DNA of 64,000 bases from JAEZPW01 sp035629075 (GCA_035629075.1 DASPIK010000095.1:33003-97002); one strand, 5' to 3'; positions 33,759 to 43,158 are shown, numbered from the stretch's first letter. The notes: a model not told the origin generated them from the letters alone. Program-made: numbers and translations.

Positions 33759-36407
33759 TTGCGAAGAATCACAGCATTATTCTTACTTGTGTTGCTCGCC
33801 AGTCTCGGAATGGCACAAGAGCCGGATCAGGACCAGGAGCACGGACCTCAACGCGCTCAGCGGAATATGAGAGAAGGGCTTGGCTTGGCTGCTGCTAGCA
33901 GCGACCCAAAGCCCTACGCTCAAGTCATAACCAAAGATGCGGTCTCGAAAAAAGGAATTTTCACAGTTCATCAGGTAAGGGAAAAGGGCCGCGTCAAGTG
34001 GTACTTCGAGATTCCCAAAGACCAACTGAATAAAGATTTTCTCTGGGCTCCCCAATTCACAGCGGTACCCTTCAAAGTCAGGCCGAACTCGGATGAACGA
34101 GGCGGGCAGATAAGGGGCGGAAAAGTCATTCGTTGGGAAGTCCGGGACAACAGAGTTCTTATTCGTGCTCCCGAGTTCGTCGCCATCGCGGATAAGGATG
34201 ATCCACTCGCGAATGGAGTCGCAGCCTCAAACGCCAGCCCGATTTTGATGGCTTTCGATGTGGCTGCCTGGGGTGAACGCGGTTCTGCAGTCATCGAAGT
34301 AAGCAAACTTTACGGTACGGATGTCAAAGGACTGGGCCCCGGCAAGGGCAGTGTTGATGCTTCGCGGTCATTCATTGACCGAATCTCTGCCTATCCTGAG
34401 AACATCGAAGCCGAGGCGACTTACACGTACGGCACTGCGGCCCCGATGCGGCCCGCATCCTCATCCGAGTCCTCGGCTGACCCCGCGCCAACTCCGGCGC
34501 TCCGGGCAGCAGCGGCCGCGACCGGTACGTATGTAGTTCACTACAGCATGGTGAAGTTGCCAGAGAATCCGATGATGCCGCGCCTGCGTGACGACCGTGT
34601 CGGGTTCTTCCGCGGATCAGGACAAATCAATTTCAGCAAGATCGACGAGATGGTCGATTACCGGAACTACATCGCGCGCTGGCGCCTGGAGAAGAAGGAT
34701 CCGGCCGCCACGATCTCAGAACCGGTGAAGCCGATCGTCTATTACATCGATCCCGCCACGCCGAGGAAATACGTCCCGTTTCTGAAGCGAGCGGTCGAAG
34801 CATGGCAGCCGGTATTTGAGGCGGCCGGGTTCAAGAACGCGATCATCGCCAAAGAGGCACCTACGCCCGAGCAAGATCCGGAATGGAGCACGGAAGACAT
34901 TCGCAATACGGTTATTCGATGGCTTCCTTCTACAACGAAGAATGCGATGGGCCCGCACTTAAGCGATCCACGTTCCGGCGAGATTCTCAACGGAAACATC
35001 ACGGTGTACCACAACGTGCTCGACGTCGCACGTACGTGGTATTTCACGCAGCTTGCCCCCCTCGACCCGCGCGCCCAGAAGTTGCCTTTGTCGGACCAAC
35101 TTATGGGCGAGTTGATTGAATACATCGTGAAGCACGAGGTAGGACATACGCTGGGCTTGATGCACAACTTCAAGGCCAGCTCGATGTATCCGCAAGAGAA
35201 GTTGCGTGATCCTAAGTGGCTCCGCGAAATGGGGTTCTGCCCGTCCATCATGGACTACGCCCGTTTCAACTATGTGGCGCAGCCTGAGGACAAGATTCCC
35301 GTGGAGGACTTGTGGCCGAAGATTGGACCCTATGACAGGTGGGCAATCCATTGGGGCTACGCGCCGGTTCCAAATGCGAAAACCCCGGACGATGAACTTC
35401 CTGTTCTAGACGCGTGGGCGCGCGAGCAGGGGACCAACCCGTACCTGCTTTTCGACGACGATATGGCCGTCAATGGTCCCGACGCCGGCATCGCGACCGA
35501 AGTCGTGGGTGATGCGGATAGCGTGAAGTCTGCCGCTTTGGGCATAAAGAATCTGCATCGCGTGGCCGACATGCTGTTGCCGGCGCTTAGTGACTCGCAG
35601 AAAGGCAAACCTTACGTGCAGTTCTCACTGCTCTACAGCAGCTTGTGGAAGCAGTGGATGTCCGAGGTTCGTCCGGTGGCGAGACTCGTTGGAGGCATGG
35701 TCACAACCAACAGACACGTCGGACAGGAAGGTGCGTTGTATGCCCCTGTCCCGCCAGAAAGGCAAAGAGCGGCGGTCAAGTTCCTGCTGGACAACGCCTT
35801 TAGCACATCGTCGATGTCCTTCCTGTTGAAACCCGAGTTTCTCGAGAAACTCGGCCCCGGCAGCCTGGACCGAGTCTGGGGGAATCAGAACCGCCTGCTG
35901 ACGTACCTGATGGACAGCCGTGTATGGGCACGCATGCAGGAGATGGCGTTGCAGGATAAGAACGCTTACGCTCCAGCGGAGTTCGTTGCCGACATGCGGA
36001 AAGGTGTGTTCAAAGAACTGGAAGGCTCCGGTCCGGTCAAGGTTGATGCCTACCGCATGGGGCTCCAGTTCAATTTGGTTCACTTCCTTGCCAAGGAAGC
36101 GTTCGAGATCTCCGATCCTCTCGTACAAGCTGTGGCGTTGGGAGCGCTAAACGACTTGTCTGTACAGGTCAAGGCCGCGGTGCCTCGCGCTGCTGACTCC
36201 AACACCCGGTACCATCTCAGCCAGATAAGGCGTTTCGTATCCGAAGCGATAGACCGGAAGTTCGTGCCGCCGGGCTGGGGTAAGAGGGGTTTGATAGTTC
36301 CAGGAGGGCGAGCGATCACCCACGACGAATCCAAGTCGGAGTGGGAGCTATCAACCTTCGACAATGAAATGAACTGGCCCGACGAGTTCTCGGAGGGCAG
36401 GCAATAG
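33759..36407 (+). CDS. Large secreted zinc metalloprotease (metzincin, DUF5117/DUF4953 type)
   Basis: An 882-residue exported protease. The start is a TTG with GAGGTGA upstream and a signal peptide ending near LASLGMAQ. An N-terminal non-catalytic region (about 50-300, including KKGIFTVHQ and WYFEIPKDQL) precedes the catalytic core with HEVGHTLGLMH (His459, Glu460, His463, His469) and the Met-turn SIMDYARF. This order resembles DUF5118-DUF5117-DUF4953 zinc metalloproteases of Acidobacteria and Bacteroidota. It lies 53 bases after the S46 peptidase, so endo- and exopeptidase are likely coexpressed. A GC-rich hairpin follows. Confidence 0.88.
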   Translation: MRRITALFLLVLLASLGMAQEPDQDQEHGPQRAQRNMREGLGLAAASSDPKPYAQVITKDAVSKKGIFTVHQVREKGRVKWYFEIPKDQLNKDFLWAPQFTAVPFKVRPNSDERGGQIRGGKVIRWEVRDNRVLIRAPEFVAIADKDDPLANGVAASNASPILMAFDVAAWGERGSAVIEVSKLYGTDVKGLGPGKGSVDASRSFIDRISAYPENIEAEATYTYGTAAPMRPASSSESSADPAPTPALRAAAAATGTYVVHYSMVKLPENPMMPRLRDDRVGFFRGSGQINFSKIDEMVDYRNYIARWRLEKKDPAATISEPVKPIVYYIDPATPRKYVPFLKRAVEAWQPVFEAAGFKNAIIAKEAPTPEQDPEWSTEDIRNTVIRWLPSTTKNAMGPHLSDPRSGEILNGNITVYHNVLDVARTWYFTQLAPLDPRAQKLPLSDQLMGELIEYIVKHEVGHTLGLMHNFKASSMYPQEKLRDPKWLREMGFCPSIMDYARFNYVAQPEDKIPVEDLWPKIGPYDRWAIHWGYAPVPNAKTPDDELPVLDAWAREQGTNPYLLFDDDMAVNGPDAGIATEVVGDADSVKSAALGIKNLHRVADMLLPALSDSQKGKPYVQFSLLYSSLWKQWMSEVRPVARLVGGMVTTNRHVGQEGALYAPVPPERQRAAVKFLLDNAFSTSSMSFLLKPEFLEKLGPGSLDRVWGNQNRLLTYLMDSRVWARMQEMALQDKNAYAPAEFVADMRKGVFKELEGSGPVKVDAYRMGLQFNLVHFLAKEAFEISDPLVQAVALGALNDLSVQVKAAVPRAADSNTRYHLSQIRRFVSEAIDRKFVPPGWGKRGLIVPGGRAITHDESKSEWELSTFDNEMNWPDEFSEGRQ

Positions 36408-36415
36408 CGTCACAA

Positions 36416-36439
36416 GCGGGCGGCTCGTTTGCCGCCCGC
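36416..36439. terminator. Hairpin between convergent genes
   Basis: A perfect 9-bp stem GCGGGCGGC/GCCGCCCGC (36416-36424 with 36431-36439) is followed by ATTCTTC. It stands 9 bases after the metzincin gene and also serves the convergent BON-like gene, though neither side has a long T-run. Confidence 0.6.
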
Positions 36440-36528
36440 ATTCTTCACTACCCTGACGGCAATCCGCCCCGCACCTTCCAGAGCTAAACCTGCCGGAGTG
36501 AAAATGCTTGCAAGGGCATTCTCCAGCC

Positions 36529-36924
36529 TTATTTCTTGTCAGGTTCCAGCCCAAGACGATTGAAGATGGTGCGTCCGTCGGCGTGCGTTTGGGCGATACT
36601 CAGTATCGTCCCGGCATCAATCTCGGCTAATTCTGGCCCGCTTACGACGATGTGGTTCTCGCTTATTTTGATGCGAACCTTCTGCAATGCCTGTGCATCC
36701 CGGAACCGGTTCAAGTTTCTCCGCAAGTCATTCTGAATGGCCTTTTGCGCCTCTAATTCAGCGTCGGGCGTGGCCCGCAATGCGCCATGATCGTTGTGTG
36801 TGCGCACGACTTCGACATCGACCCCCGGGTCGGCTTCAGATGAAGGTACGGGAAGCTGAGCAGCGGCACTGTAGCCGACAAGCGACATGGCGAGCAGCAG
36901 TGCGAGCATGGTCTTTTGAGTCAT
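36529..36924 (-). CDS. Secreted BON-like small protein
   Basis: A 131-residue exported protein starting at ATG 36924 with GGAG 7 bases upstream; the signal peptide ends near GYSAAAQ. The mature part contains AQKAIQNDLRRNLN, then KVRIKISENHIVVSGPELAEID and GRTIFNRLGLEP, an alpha-beta-beta pattern like BON domains of envelope-stress proteins. It is divergent from the ftsH-like gene with a 185-bp shared upstream region. Membrane or envelope attachment is a reasonable guess. Confidence 0.6.
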   Translation of the reverse strand: MTQKTMLALLLAMSLVGYSAAAQLPVPSSEADPGVDVEVVRTHNDHGALRATPDAELEAQKAIQNDLRRNLNRFRDAQALQKVRIKISENHIVVSGPELAEIDAGTILSIAQTHADGRTIFNRLGLEPDKK

Positions 36925-37109
36925 CACGGCGCTCCAATCTGTGCACTTTGATGCTGCTCGGTGAGCGCAGAAGGACAATAGAACCACGCGGAGCAAAAAA
37001 GGTGGCATCTCAATGAGTGTTGACCTTCTCTTGGGGAGGACGTCGGGAGGAGTAACTACCTGAGGTGCAAAAAAGCTGAGAGGGGGAGCCTGGGTCCAGG
37101 AGGTCAAGA

Positions 37110-39065
37110 ATGCCAGAGCAAAATCGAGCGAGTTCCGAACCGCAGCGCGAACGGGAAGCTGTCTCGGCCGCGGAGAAGCCCAAGCCGTGGCGCACAGAAG
37201 GGCTTCCAAACGGTCCGGGGCCCAAAATGAAGCCGCGCTGGAAGACCATATCCATATGGCTCCTGGGATACCTCGTGGTGTTCGGCATACTGACAATTCA
37301 GGACCGTCTCTCGGGTCCGCAGCCAGTGTCGTACACCGAGTTCAAGAGCCAGGTGGCAGGCCGAAATGTCTCCGAACTATTTGCTCGGGGTGATTCGATT
37401 CAGGGCAAGCTTAGAAAAGCAGTTCCAGTCCCAACTCAGCCAGATCGCACCTATCAGGAGTTCACGACCGAGCGTCCGACATTCGCAGATGACAACTTGC
37501 TCGCAGAGTTGACGGACGGAGGAGCCACGGTTCGCGCCACGCCGGTCGTGCAGCAACGCGGCTTTTTGGCTAACCTGCTTATCTCGTTTGCGCCGCTGCT
37601 CCTGCTTATCGGCTTTTATCTCTGGTTATTCAAGCGCCAACAGAAGGCGCTGACTGGTGGTCTGTTTGGAGGCGGCAAGCACAAGAGAGTTGATCCTGAA
37701 ACAGTCCGCGTGACTTTCGCAGATGTGGCAGGTATTGACGAGGTCGAAGCCGAAATCAACGAGGTTGTCGACTTTCTGAGGGACCCCGAGAAGTATCGCC
37801 GGGTGGGGGCTCGTGCCCCAAAGGGAGTGCTGCTGGCCGGGGCTCCCGGCACAGGAAAGACTTTGCTGGCGCGTGCGACTGCGGGTGAGGCCAAGGTCCC
37901 CTTTTTCAGCGCAAGTGCCGCCGAATTTATCGAGATGATCGTTGGTGTTGGCGCGAGCCGGGTTCGTGAACTCTTCGCGGAAGCGCGGAAAGTTGCACCG
38001 TCGATCATCTTTATCGACGAGATTGACACGATTGGTCGCGCTCGCGGCGCACACGCCGTCGGTGGACACGACGAGCGCGAACAGACTCTCAACCAGATTC
38101 TGACAGAGATGGACGGCTTTACCGGGGGCGAAGGCGTCGTAGTATTGGCCGCAACCAATCGACCCGACGTGCTCGATCCAGCCCTGCTTCGCCCGGGGCG
38201 CTTCGACCGCCAAATCATGGTGCACCCGCCCGATCACAAGGGCCGCGCTGAAATACTCAAAGTCCATACGCGCCGGGTGCCACTCGCCAGCGACGTTGAT
38301 CTAGATCGAATCGCGGCGGCGACACCCGGCATGACGGGAGCCGATCTTGCAAACCTGGTGAATGAGGCCGCTTTATTGGCCGCGCGGCGTAACCAGGCAA
38401 GTGTGCATCAGCGCGACTTGAATGATGCTCTCGAAAAAGTCCAGCTTGGTACTGCCAGAAAAGTAGTGATTCCCGAGGCGGAGCGTCGTCGAACGGCTTA
38501 TCACGAAGCGGGACACGCACTGATTGGCATGCTCCAACCGGGCGCCGATCCGGTTCGCAAGGTTTCCATTATTCCACGCGGTCGCGCCTTGGGTGTGACG
38601 CTGGCCACGCCGGAGTCGGATCGTTACGGCTACGATGCCAACTACCTGCACGGACGGATCATTGGCGCTCTTGGCGGTATGGCTGCAGAGCAGGAAGTCT
38701 TCGACATGATCACCACCGGCGCAGAGAGTGACCTCGAGGCCGTAACTCGCATCGCCAGAGCGATGGTGGGTCGATGGGGCATGTCGGAGCGGATTGGCAG
38801 GCTTTCCGTGTTGCCGAGAGAAGGGGATCCGCGTATGGCAGGTATTTCAGACGGTCTTCTTGATGCCCTGGACGAAGAAGTTCGGCGGATCACGGATGAA
38901 TGCTACGTGGAAGCAAGACGATTGCTTCGAGAAAATCGCGACAAACTCGATGCCATAGTCGCCCAGTTACTTGCCCGTGAGAGCTTGGACGAACCCGAAA
39001 TTTATGCGGCTGCCGGAATCACACGCCCCTCCGGTGTGGTCACTCCGGCTCCAGTTCCAGCATGA
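37110..39065 (+). CDS. ftsH: FtsH-family ATP-dependent membrane zinc protease
   Basis: Membrane-anchored AAA+ protease, 651 residues. A 45-residue hydrophilic N-terminus precedes span 1 (about 48-63), a periplasmic domain, span 2 (about 152-172), then the AAA module with Walker A GAPGTGKT (244-251), Walker B IFIDEID, second region of homology TNRPDVLDPALLRPGRFDRQ, and the M41 zinc site HEAGH (His465, Glu466, His469). It starts at ATG 37110 with GGAGG at 10 bases. The hydrophilic N-terminal extension suggests a paralogue rather than the housekeeping FtsH, but that cannot be decided here. Confidence 0.93.
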   Translation: MPEQNRASSEPQREREAVSAAEKPKPWRTEGLPNGPGPKMKPRWKTISIWLLGYLVVFGILTIQDRLSGPQPVSYTEFKSQVAGRNVSELFARGDSIQGKLRKAVPVPTQPDRTYQEFTTERPTFADDNLLAELTDGGATVRATPVVQQRGFLANLLISFAPLLLLIGFYLWLFKRQQKALTGGLFGGGKHKRVDPETVRVTFADVAGIDEVEAEINEVVDFLRDPEKYRRVGARAPKGVLLAGAPGTGKTLLARATAGEAKVPFFSASAAEFIEMIVGVGASRVRELFAEARKVAPSIIFIDEIDTIGRARGAHAVGGHDEREQTLNQILTEMDGFTGGEGVVVLAATNRPDVLDPALLRPGRFDRQIMVHPPDHKGRAEILKVHTRRVPLASDVDLDRIAAATPGMTGADLANLVNEAALLAARRNQASVHQRDLNDALEKVQLGTARKVVIPEAERRRTAYHEAGHALIGMLQPGADPVRKVSIIPRGRALGVTLATPESDRYGYDANYLHGRIIGALGGMAAEQEVFDMITTGAESDLEAVTRIARAMVGRWGMSERIGRLSVLPREGDPRMAGISDGLLDALDEEVRRITDECYVEARRLLRENRDKLDAIVAQLLARESLDEPEIYAAAGITRPSGVVTPAPVPA

Positions 39066-39392
39066 AGCAGTCGTCCCTGAGAGTGCTCACAGATCCTGCG
39101 TATGTTTCGCCGTTATCAATCAAGATGAAACGCGACTGTGCGGTGAATGAGTTCTACGCCGCACGTCGCATGTCGGCTGAAAGCTTTGCTCGTCGAAGCG
39201 CAATGGCGAAACTCACCTGAGACCAGCCGCGGAACAAAAGCGCCACCCCTACGCTGAGGCCCAGAAACCACAGACTGGAAGATGGCCAGCCGGCCCACAA
39301 CATCACACCCAGCAGTGGTCGTCAAAGAAGCAGGTGAGACAAGAATGGAACACGCCTGATCCGCACGGCGCTAAGCGAACCTCCTTCGCGCC
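39066..39392. other. Intergenic region with degraded sequence
   Basis: These 327 bases between the ftsH-like and antiporter genes hold the HdeD remnant and no intact gene. No clear terminator was seen for either convergent flanking gene. Confidence 0.55.
39154..39321 (-). pseudogene. HdeD-family (DUF308) C-terminal remnant
   Basis: The minus-strand frame from 39321 to the TAG at 39156-39154 reads LLGVMLWAGWPSSSLW, then FLGLSVGVALLFRGWSQV, then SFAIALRRAK. This is the last pair of membrane spans of HdeD-type proteins, whose C-terminus typically has WAGWP and FRGWS. A stop codon at 39324-39322 cuts the frame upstream, and no N-terminal part is found nearby. It is therefore read as a gene remnant of about 55 codons. 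Confidence 0.6.
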
Positions 39393-41348
39393 TCAGTGTT
39401 GGGTTTCCGCTGTTCGCAACCAGCTCTCAAATAAACGGATTTGTTCGGGAAGCCCAAAGACTCGAATGCGATCACCGACCTCCAACCGCGTAGTTGGTGG
39501 AGGGTTCATGAGTGGCATATTGCCAGGCCGGGTAATAGTCAGGATGGTAACGCCGAACCGCTCACGAACTCGCTGCTCCCCAATCATCACGTGCGTTTTC
39601 ATCTCAGGACCGATGGCGATTCGGCGGACCTCGGGCATGTCTTCGGCGCCATCTCTTGGTTCGTGGTGCGCCAGTTCAATCGAACTGCGGAAGTCAGACA
39701 AGTACGACAGGGTCTTCGAAGACGGCACTTTAAGGTAATCGAGCGCGTGTCGAATGATGGTCAGTGAAGCTTCAGCTTCCGGCTGAACGATCTCGTTCAC
39801 ACCAGAGCTAAGCAGAGCATCTCGGTCCTGCTTTGTTTGTGCGCGTGCCACGATCGGAACGTCTCGCCTGATGCGTCTGACGGTCTCAGCTGTTATGACG
39901 GCTCGTTCCATCGCGGGTACGGTGATCGCAACGAGCGATGCAGTTCGGACATTGGCGATTTCGAGGATCGAGACGTGCGACGGATCACCGTAGACCACGG
40001 GAATGCCTCGAGATCGTAGAGTCTTGACAATGTCAGGATCAAGTTCGATGACAGCATAAGGGATGTCGAACGTCTCGAGTGCAGCTCCGACCAGGCTTCC
40101 GACTCGTCCGAAACCGCAGAGCACAACATGTCCCGATAGTGTCTTCACCGGGGCAATAGAAGCTGCCGTGTTCCGAGCGCTTCCCCATCGTCCCACCAGC
40201 GCAGGAGCGTAGCGCACGAGTACGGCATTGATGGTGATGCTGACAAGAGAAGCCGCCAGCGTGGCGTTATACACGTCATCGCCTACGAGTTTCGAGTCAC
40301 GGGCGACCTGGACAAGTATGAAGGAGAACTCGCCAATTTGCGTGAGCGCGATGCCCACGAGGAACGCAGTAGATCTTTCGTATCCAAACAGCAAGGCAAC
40401 TGCTGTCCAGATGAAAAACTTACCGACGATGATCAACAGCAGCAGCGTGCCTAACAGCGGCAGGTTCGCAAACAAAGTAGTGGGGTCGACAAGGGCGCCG
40501 ATTGTAACGAAGAACAATGCGACAAACGCATCCCGCAGCGGAAGCACTTGTGCGAACGTCTGGTGAGCGTACTCGGACTCGCTGATGACCATGCCCGCAA
40601 GGAAAGCTCCCAGAGCCAGCGAGAAACCAACGGCCTGGGTCGCGGCGGCGGTTGCGAACCCGATGGCCAAAGCCACAAGCAGGTAGAGTTCCTGGCTGCC
40701 AGTACGCGCAATGCGCGTCATTATGCGAGGCACGAGCAGAAAAGCGGCCACTGAGACGGGTATCAGGAGCAGCGCTGAGCGCCCCAGAGCGGCAAGGACC
40801 GCCATGTACCTATCGCTGCTTCCTAAAGCGGCGAGTGAAGGGAGCAGGACTGTCATCACAACGACAGCGACGTCTTCGACGAGAGTGATTCCGATGGTCA
40901 CGCTGCCGTGACGCGAGTGCAGCTCTCCGCGGTCGATCAGCAGTCGCGAGAGAACCATCGTGCTGGCGACCGAGATTAATGCTCCCACGGTAATTGCCTG
41001 TGAAATTGGCCAGCCGACCAGTTTGCCAACGCCAACGGCGAGTGCGATGCTCAGCACAATACCAAGTGGCCCTCCCAACAAGGCAACCCATTTGACCCGC
41101 AGCAGATCGCGGAATGAAAACTCGATACCGATCGAGTACATCAGGAGGATTACGCCGACCTCGGCAAGTAATTCCAGGAAATGCAAACCCGAGATCTTCG
41201 GGCCGGGGGTAAACGGGCCGATGAGGATACCGCCGAGCACGTAACCCAGGATCAGCGGTTGGCGTAACCGTCGCGCAATGAGCCCACCCGCCAATGCGGC
41301 CACGAATACGTACGCGAAATCACGAAAGAAGATGGGGTTTGCCGCCAT
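39393..41348 (-). CDS. CPA2-family cation:proton antiporter with RCK domains (KefB/YbaL-like)
   Basis: Monovalent cation/proton antiporter or K+ efflux system, 651 residues. About 12-13 spans occupy residues 1-390 and include GGLIARRLRQPLILGYVLGG, ISVASTMVLSRLL and FSLALGAFLAGMVISES. A TrkA-N domain follows with the nucleotide site GHVVLCGFGRVGSLVG, then a TrkA-C domain (about 550-640, VRRIAIGPEMKTHVMIG, VGDRIRVFG). The protein is full length. Remnants of other transporters flank it on both sides. Confidence 0.92.
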   Translation of the reverse strand: MAANPIFFRDFAYVFVAALAGGLIARRLRQPLILGYVLGGILIGPFTPGPKISGLHFLELLAEVGVILLMYSIGIEFSFRDLLRVKWVALLGGPLGIVLSIALAVGVGKLVGWPISQAITVGALISVASTMVLSRLLIDRGELHSRHGSVTIGITLVEDVAVVVMTVLLPSLAALGSSDRYMAVLAALGRSALLLIPVSVAAFLLVPRIMTRIARTGSQELYLLVALAIGFATAAATQAVGFSLALGAFLAGMVISESEYAHQTFAQVLPLRDAFVALFFVTIGALVDPTTLFANLPLLGTLLLLIIVGKFFIWTAVALLFGYERSTAFLVGIALTQIGEFSFILVQVARDSKLVGDDVYNATLAASLVSITINAVLVRYAPALVGRWGSARNTAASIAPVKTLSGHVVLCGFGRVGSLVGAALETFDIPYAVIELDPDIVKTLRSRGIPVVYGDPSHVSILEIANVRTASLVAITVPAMERAVITAETVRRIRRDVPIVARAQTKQDRDALLSSGVNEIVQPEAEASLTIIRHALDYLKVPSSKTLSYLSDFRSSIELAHHEPRDGAEDMPEVRRIAIGPEMKTHVMIGEQRVRERFGVTILTITRPGNMPLMNPPPTTRLEVGDRIRVFGLPEQIRLFESWLRTAETQH

Positions 41349-41421
41349 ACCTAGTCATGTCTCCCGTAAACCGCTATGACCCGAGTGAACACATGCCAGT
41401 GAGCCTCCGATTTTAATCCAA

Positions 41422-41679
41422 GTGATCGCGTGGGAGAGACGCGCAACCTCAGTCAGACGCATCATTCTCGGCATCATCGCTGGGGCAGCCGACCTTGATC
41501 CGGCGGCGGTGTTGACGGCCACTGTCGTCGGCGCCAGTTTCGGGTTGTCAGTGGGGTGGGTCGTCCTGATCTGCATCCCCATCCTGATGACGGTCTTTGT
41601 CGTAGCTGCCCGTATCGGTCACCAAACGCGATTAGGACTTATCAAGCTGGTGCGAGAGAACGGTCTTCCTGGGATTTGA
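41422..41679 (+). pseudogene. NRAMP-type metal transporter, N-terminal remnant
   Basis: The frame from GTG 41422 gives 85 residues including IILGIIAGAADLDPAAVLTA, TVVGASFGLSVGWVV and AARIGHQTRLGLIKLV. This matches the first two spans of NRAMP divalent-metal transporters, where TM1 carries the DPG/N-type motif (here DLDPAA). The frame ends at TGA 41677-41679 and none of the other nine or so spans is found downstream. It is best read as a truncated gene. Confidence 0.6.
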
Positions 41680-42024
41680 GCTCTTCTCGTAAGTGCCTCA
41701 TACATGGACAGTCTTGCAAGGTGTTGTCGAAAATTGCCCTCGCCGTTCGACTCACTGTTGGGCCGTCGAAGGTTCGACTCTCAGACTTTTCGAATCCGAA
41801 GGGGGCCCAAATAAATCCGATACAGCAATCCGGTGCTCTATAGGAACGGGAACTGGTATGGCGTCAAACTCCACCATGGCACTTCAGGCGTTCTGTCAGT
41901 CAATCCACCGTTATCAAGCGTTGTTGCGGGCCTCTAGCGCGATCGCAGCAGGTCGAGATTCGCTTAAGCCCCGCTCATTCCGGGCATAAGGCAATCGCAG
42001 AGGGCTCACACGCAAGGGGAAGTT
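41680..42024. other. Intergenic region upstream of the RND efflux genes
   Basis: These 345 bases hold no intact gene. A 43-codon frame at 41858-41989 is described separately. The last bases contain the AGGGGAAG Shine-Dalgarno of the adaptor gene. Confidence 0.5.
41858..41989 (+). pseudogene. Possible remnant of a GAF-type regulator N-terminus
   Basis: The 43-residue frame contains LQAFCQSIHRYQALL followed by RASSAIAAGRDS. It resembles the segment (R-Y-x-x-L-L-x-x-x-x-x-I-A-x-x-R-D) that leads into the GAF domain of sigma54 activators and GAF sensor proteins. The frame stops right after it. The match is short and from memory, so this is tentative. Confidence 0.25.
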
Positions 42025-43149
42025 ATGCGAAAGCGAATGATCGTAACCTTGTTGATTGCGGCCGCGTTCGTCGGCGCGCTGGGGTTCATCAAGTTGCAGC
42101 AAATCCAGGCTGCCATGAAGGCGGCGAACTTTCAGCCGCCCCCGACGTCGGTCACGACCATTGTTGCGAAAAAGGAAAACTGGTCGTCCTCCCTGAAGGC
42201 GATAGGGTCGGTGGTAGCTGTTCAAGGCGTAACCGTAAGCGCCGATCTTCCCGGTATCGTGGAGCGGATCTCGTTCGATTCCGGGCGGAAGGTGCGCGCC
42301 GGTGAAGTTTTGGTTCAGCTCGATACTCGGCAGGAACGCGCGCAGTTGGCGGCTGCTGAAGCGCAGCGCGGTCTGGCTAGAGTCAATTACCAGCGCGCGA
42401 AAACTCTTGTCGAGGGAGGCGCGATCTCGCGGGCAGAGTACGATCGCGCGCTGGCCGAGAAAGACCAGGCGGAAGCAAGGGTCGGCGAGATCCGTGCCAC
42501 CATCGCGCGCAAGACCGTTCGTGCACCGTTCAGCGGCACCCTTGGCATTCGGCAAGTCAACCTGGGGCAGTACCTCTCGGCCGGTAACCCGATCGTGCCG
42601 CTCCAGTCACTAAATCCGATCTATGTCGATTTCGGTGTTCCGCAGGAAGTTGCTGCACGTGTACGAGTCGGCCAAAAAGTGCGCGTGACTGCCGGAGAAC
42701 TCGCCGGACTCAGGTTCGAGGGACGCGTGAGCGCGATTGACTCCGTCGTAGACGAAGCGACGCGCAACGTTCGAGTACAGGCCACGCTGTCCAATCCTGC
42801 GGGGAAGCTACATCCCGGAATGTTCGTGGAAGCGGAGCTGCACACCGGAGCTGCTCAGCCGGTGCTCACGTTGCCGGCGTCCGCGATCAGTTATGCGCCA
42901 TACGGTGACTCGGTGTTCGTCGTGACCGATCTGAAAGATCCAAGCGGCAAAACGTATCGGGGCGTCAAGCAACAGTTTGTGAAGATCGATCGTTCGCGAG
43001 GCGATCAGGTCGCAATCCTATCTGGGGTGAACCCCGGTGATGAGGTCGTGACGTCAGGCACTTTCAGGCTGCGTAACGGCGATGCTGTGAGTATCAACAA
43101 CAAGGTTCAACCCTCGAACAGTCCGGCGCCTAGGCCCGAAGACAGCTAA
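42025..43149 (+). CDS. RND efflux periplasmic adaptor (membrane fusion protein)
   Basis: AcrA/MexH-type adaptor of 374 residues. An N-terminal signal/anchor (MIVTLLIAAAFVGALGF) is followed by the lipoyl/barrel-sandwich domain (VSADLPGIVERISFDSGRKV), an alpha hairpin (RAQLAAAEAQRGLARVNYQRA to AEYDRALAEKDQAEARVGE), the second half of the lipoyl domain (VRAPFSGTLGIRQV) and the beta-barrel and membrane-proximal domains. No lipobox is present. AGGGGAAG precedes the ATG. The inner-membrane pump gene follows after 9 bases. Confidence 0.93.
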   Translation: MRKRMIVTLLIAAAFVGALGFIKLQQIQAAMKAANFQPPPTSVTTIVAKKENWSSSLKAIGSVVAVQGVTVSADLPGIVERISFDSGRKVRAGEVLVQLDTRQERAQLAAAEAQRGLARVNYQRAKTLVEGGAISRAEYDRALAEKDQAEARVGEIRATIARKTVRAPFSGTLGIRQVNLGQYLSAGNPIVPLQSLNPIYVDFGVPQEVAARVRVGQKVRVTAGELAGLRFEGRVSAIDSVVDEATRNVRVQATLSNPAGKLHPGMFVEAELHTGAAQPVLTLPASAISYAPYGDSVFVVTDLKDPSGKTYRGVKQQFVKIDRSRGDQVAILSGVNPGDEVVTSGTFRLRNGDAVSINNKVQPSNSPAPRPEDS

Positions 43150-43158
43150 GGACCCTTC

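Noticed and set aside
41760..41785. tRNA-like T-loop sequence GGTTCGACTCTC
   Set aside because: The flanking bases do not form a T stem and no acceptor, D or anticodon arm could be placed.
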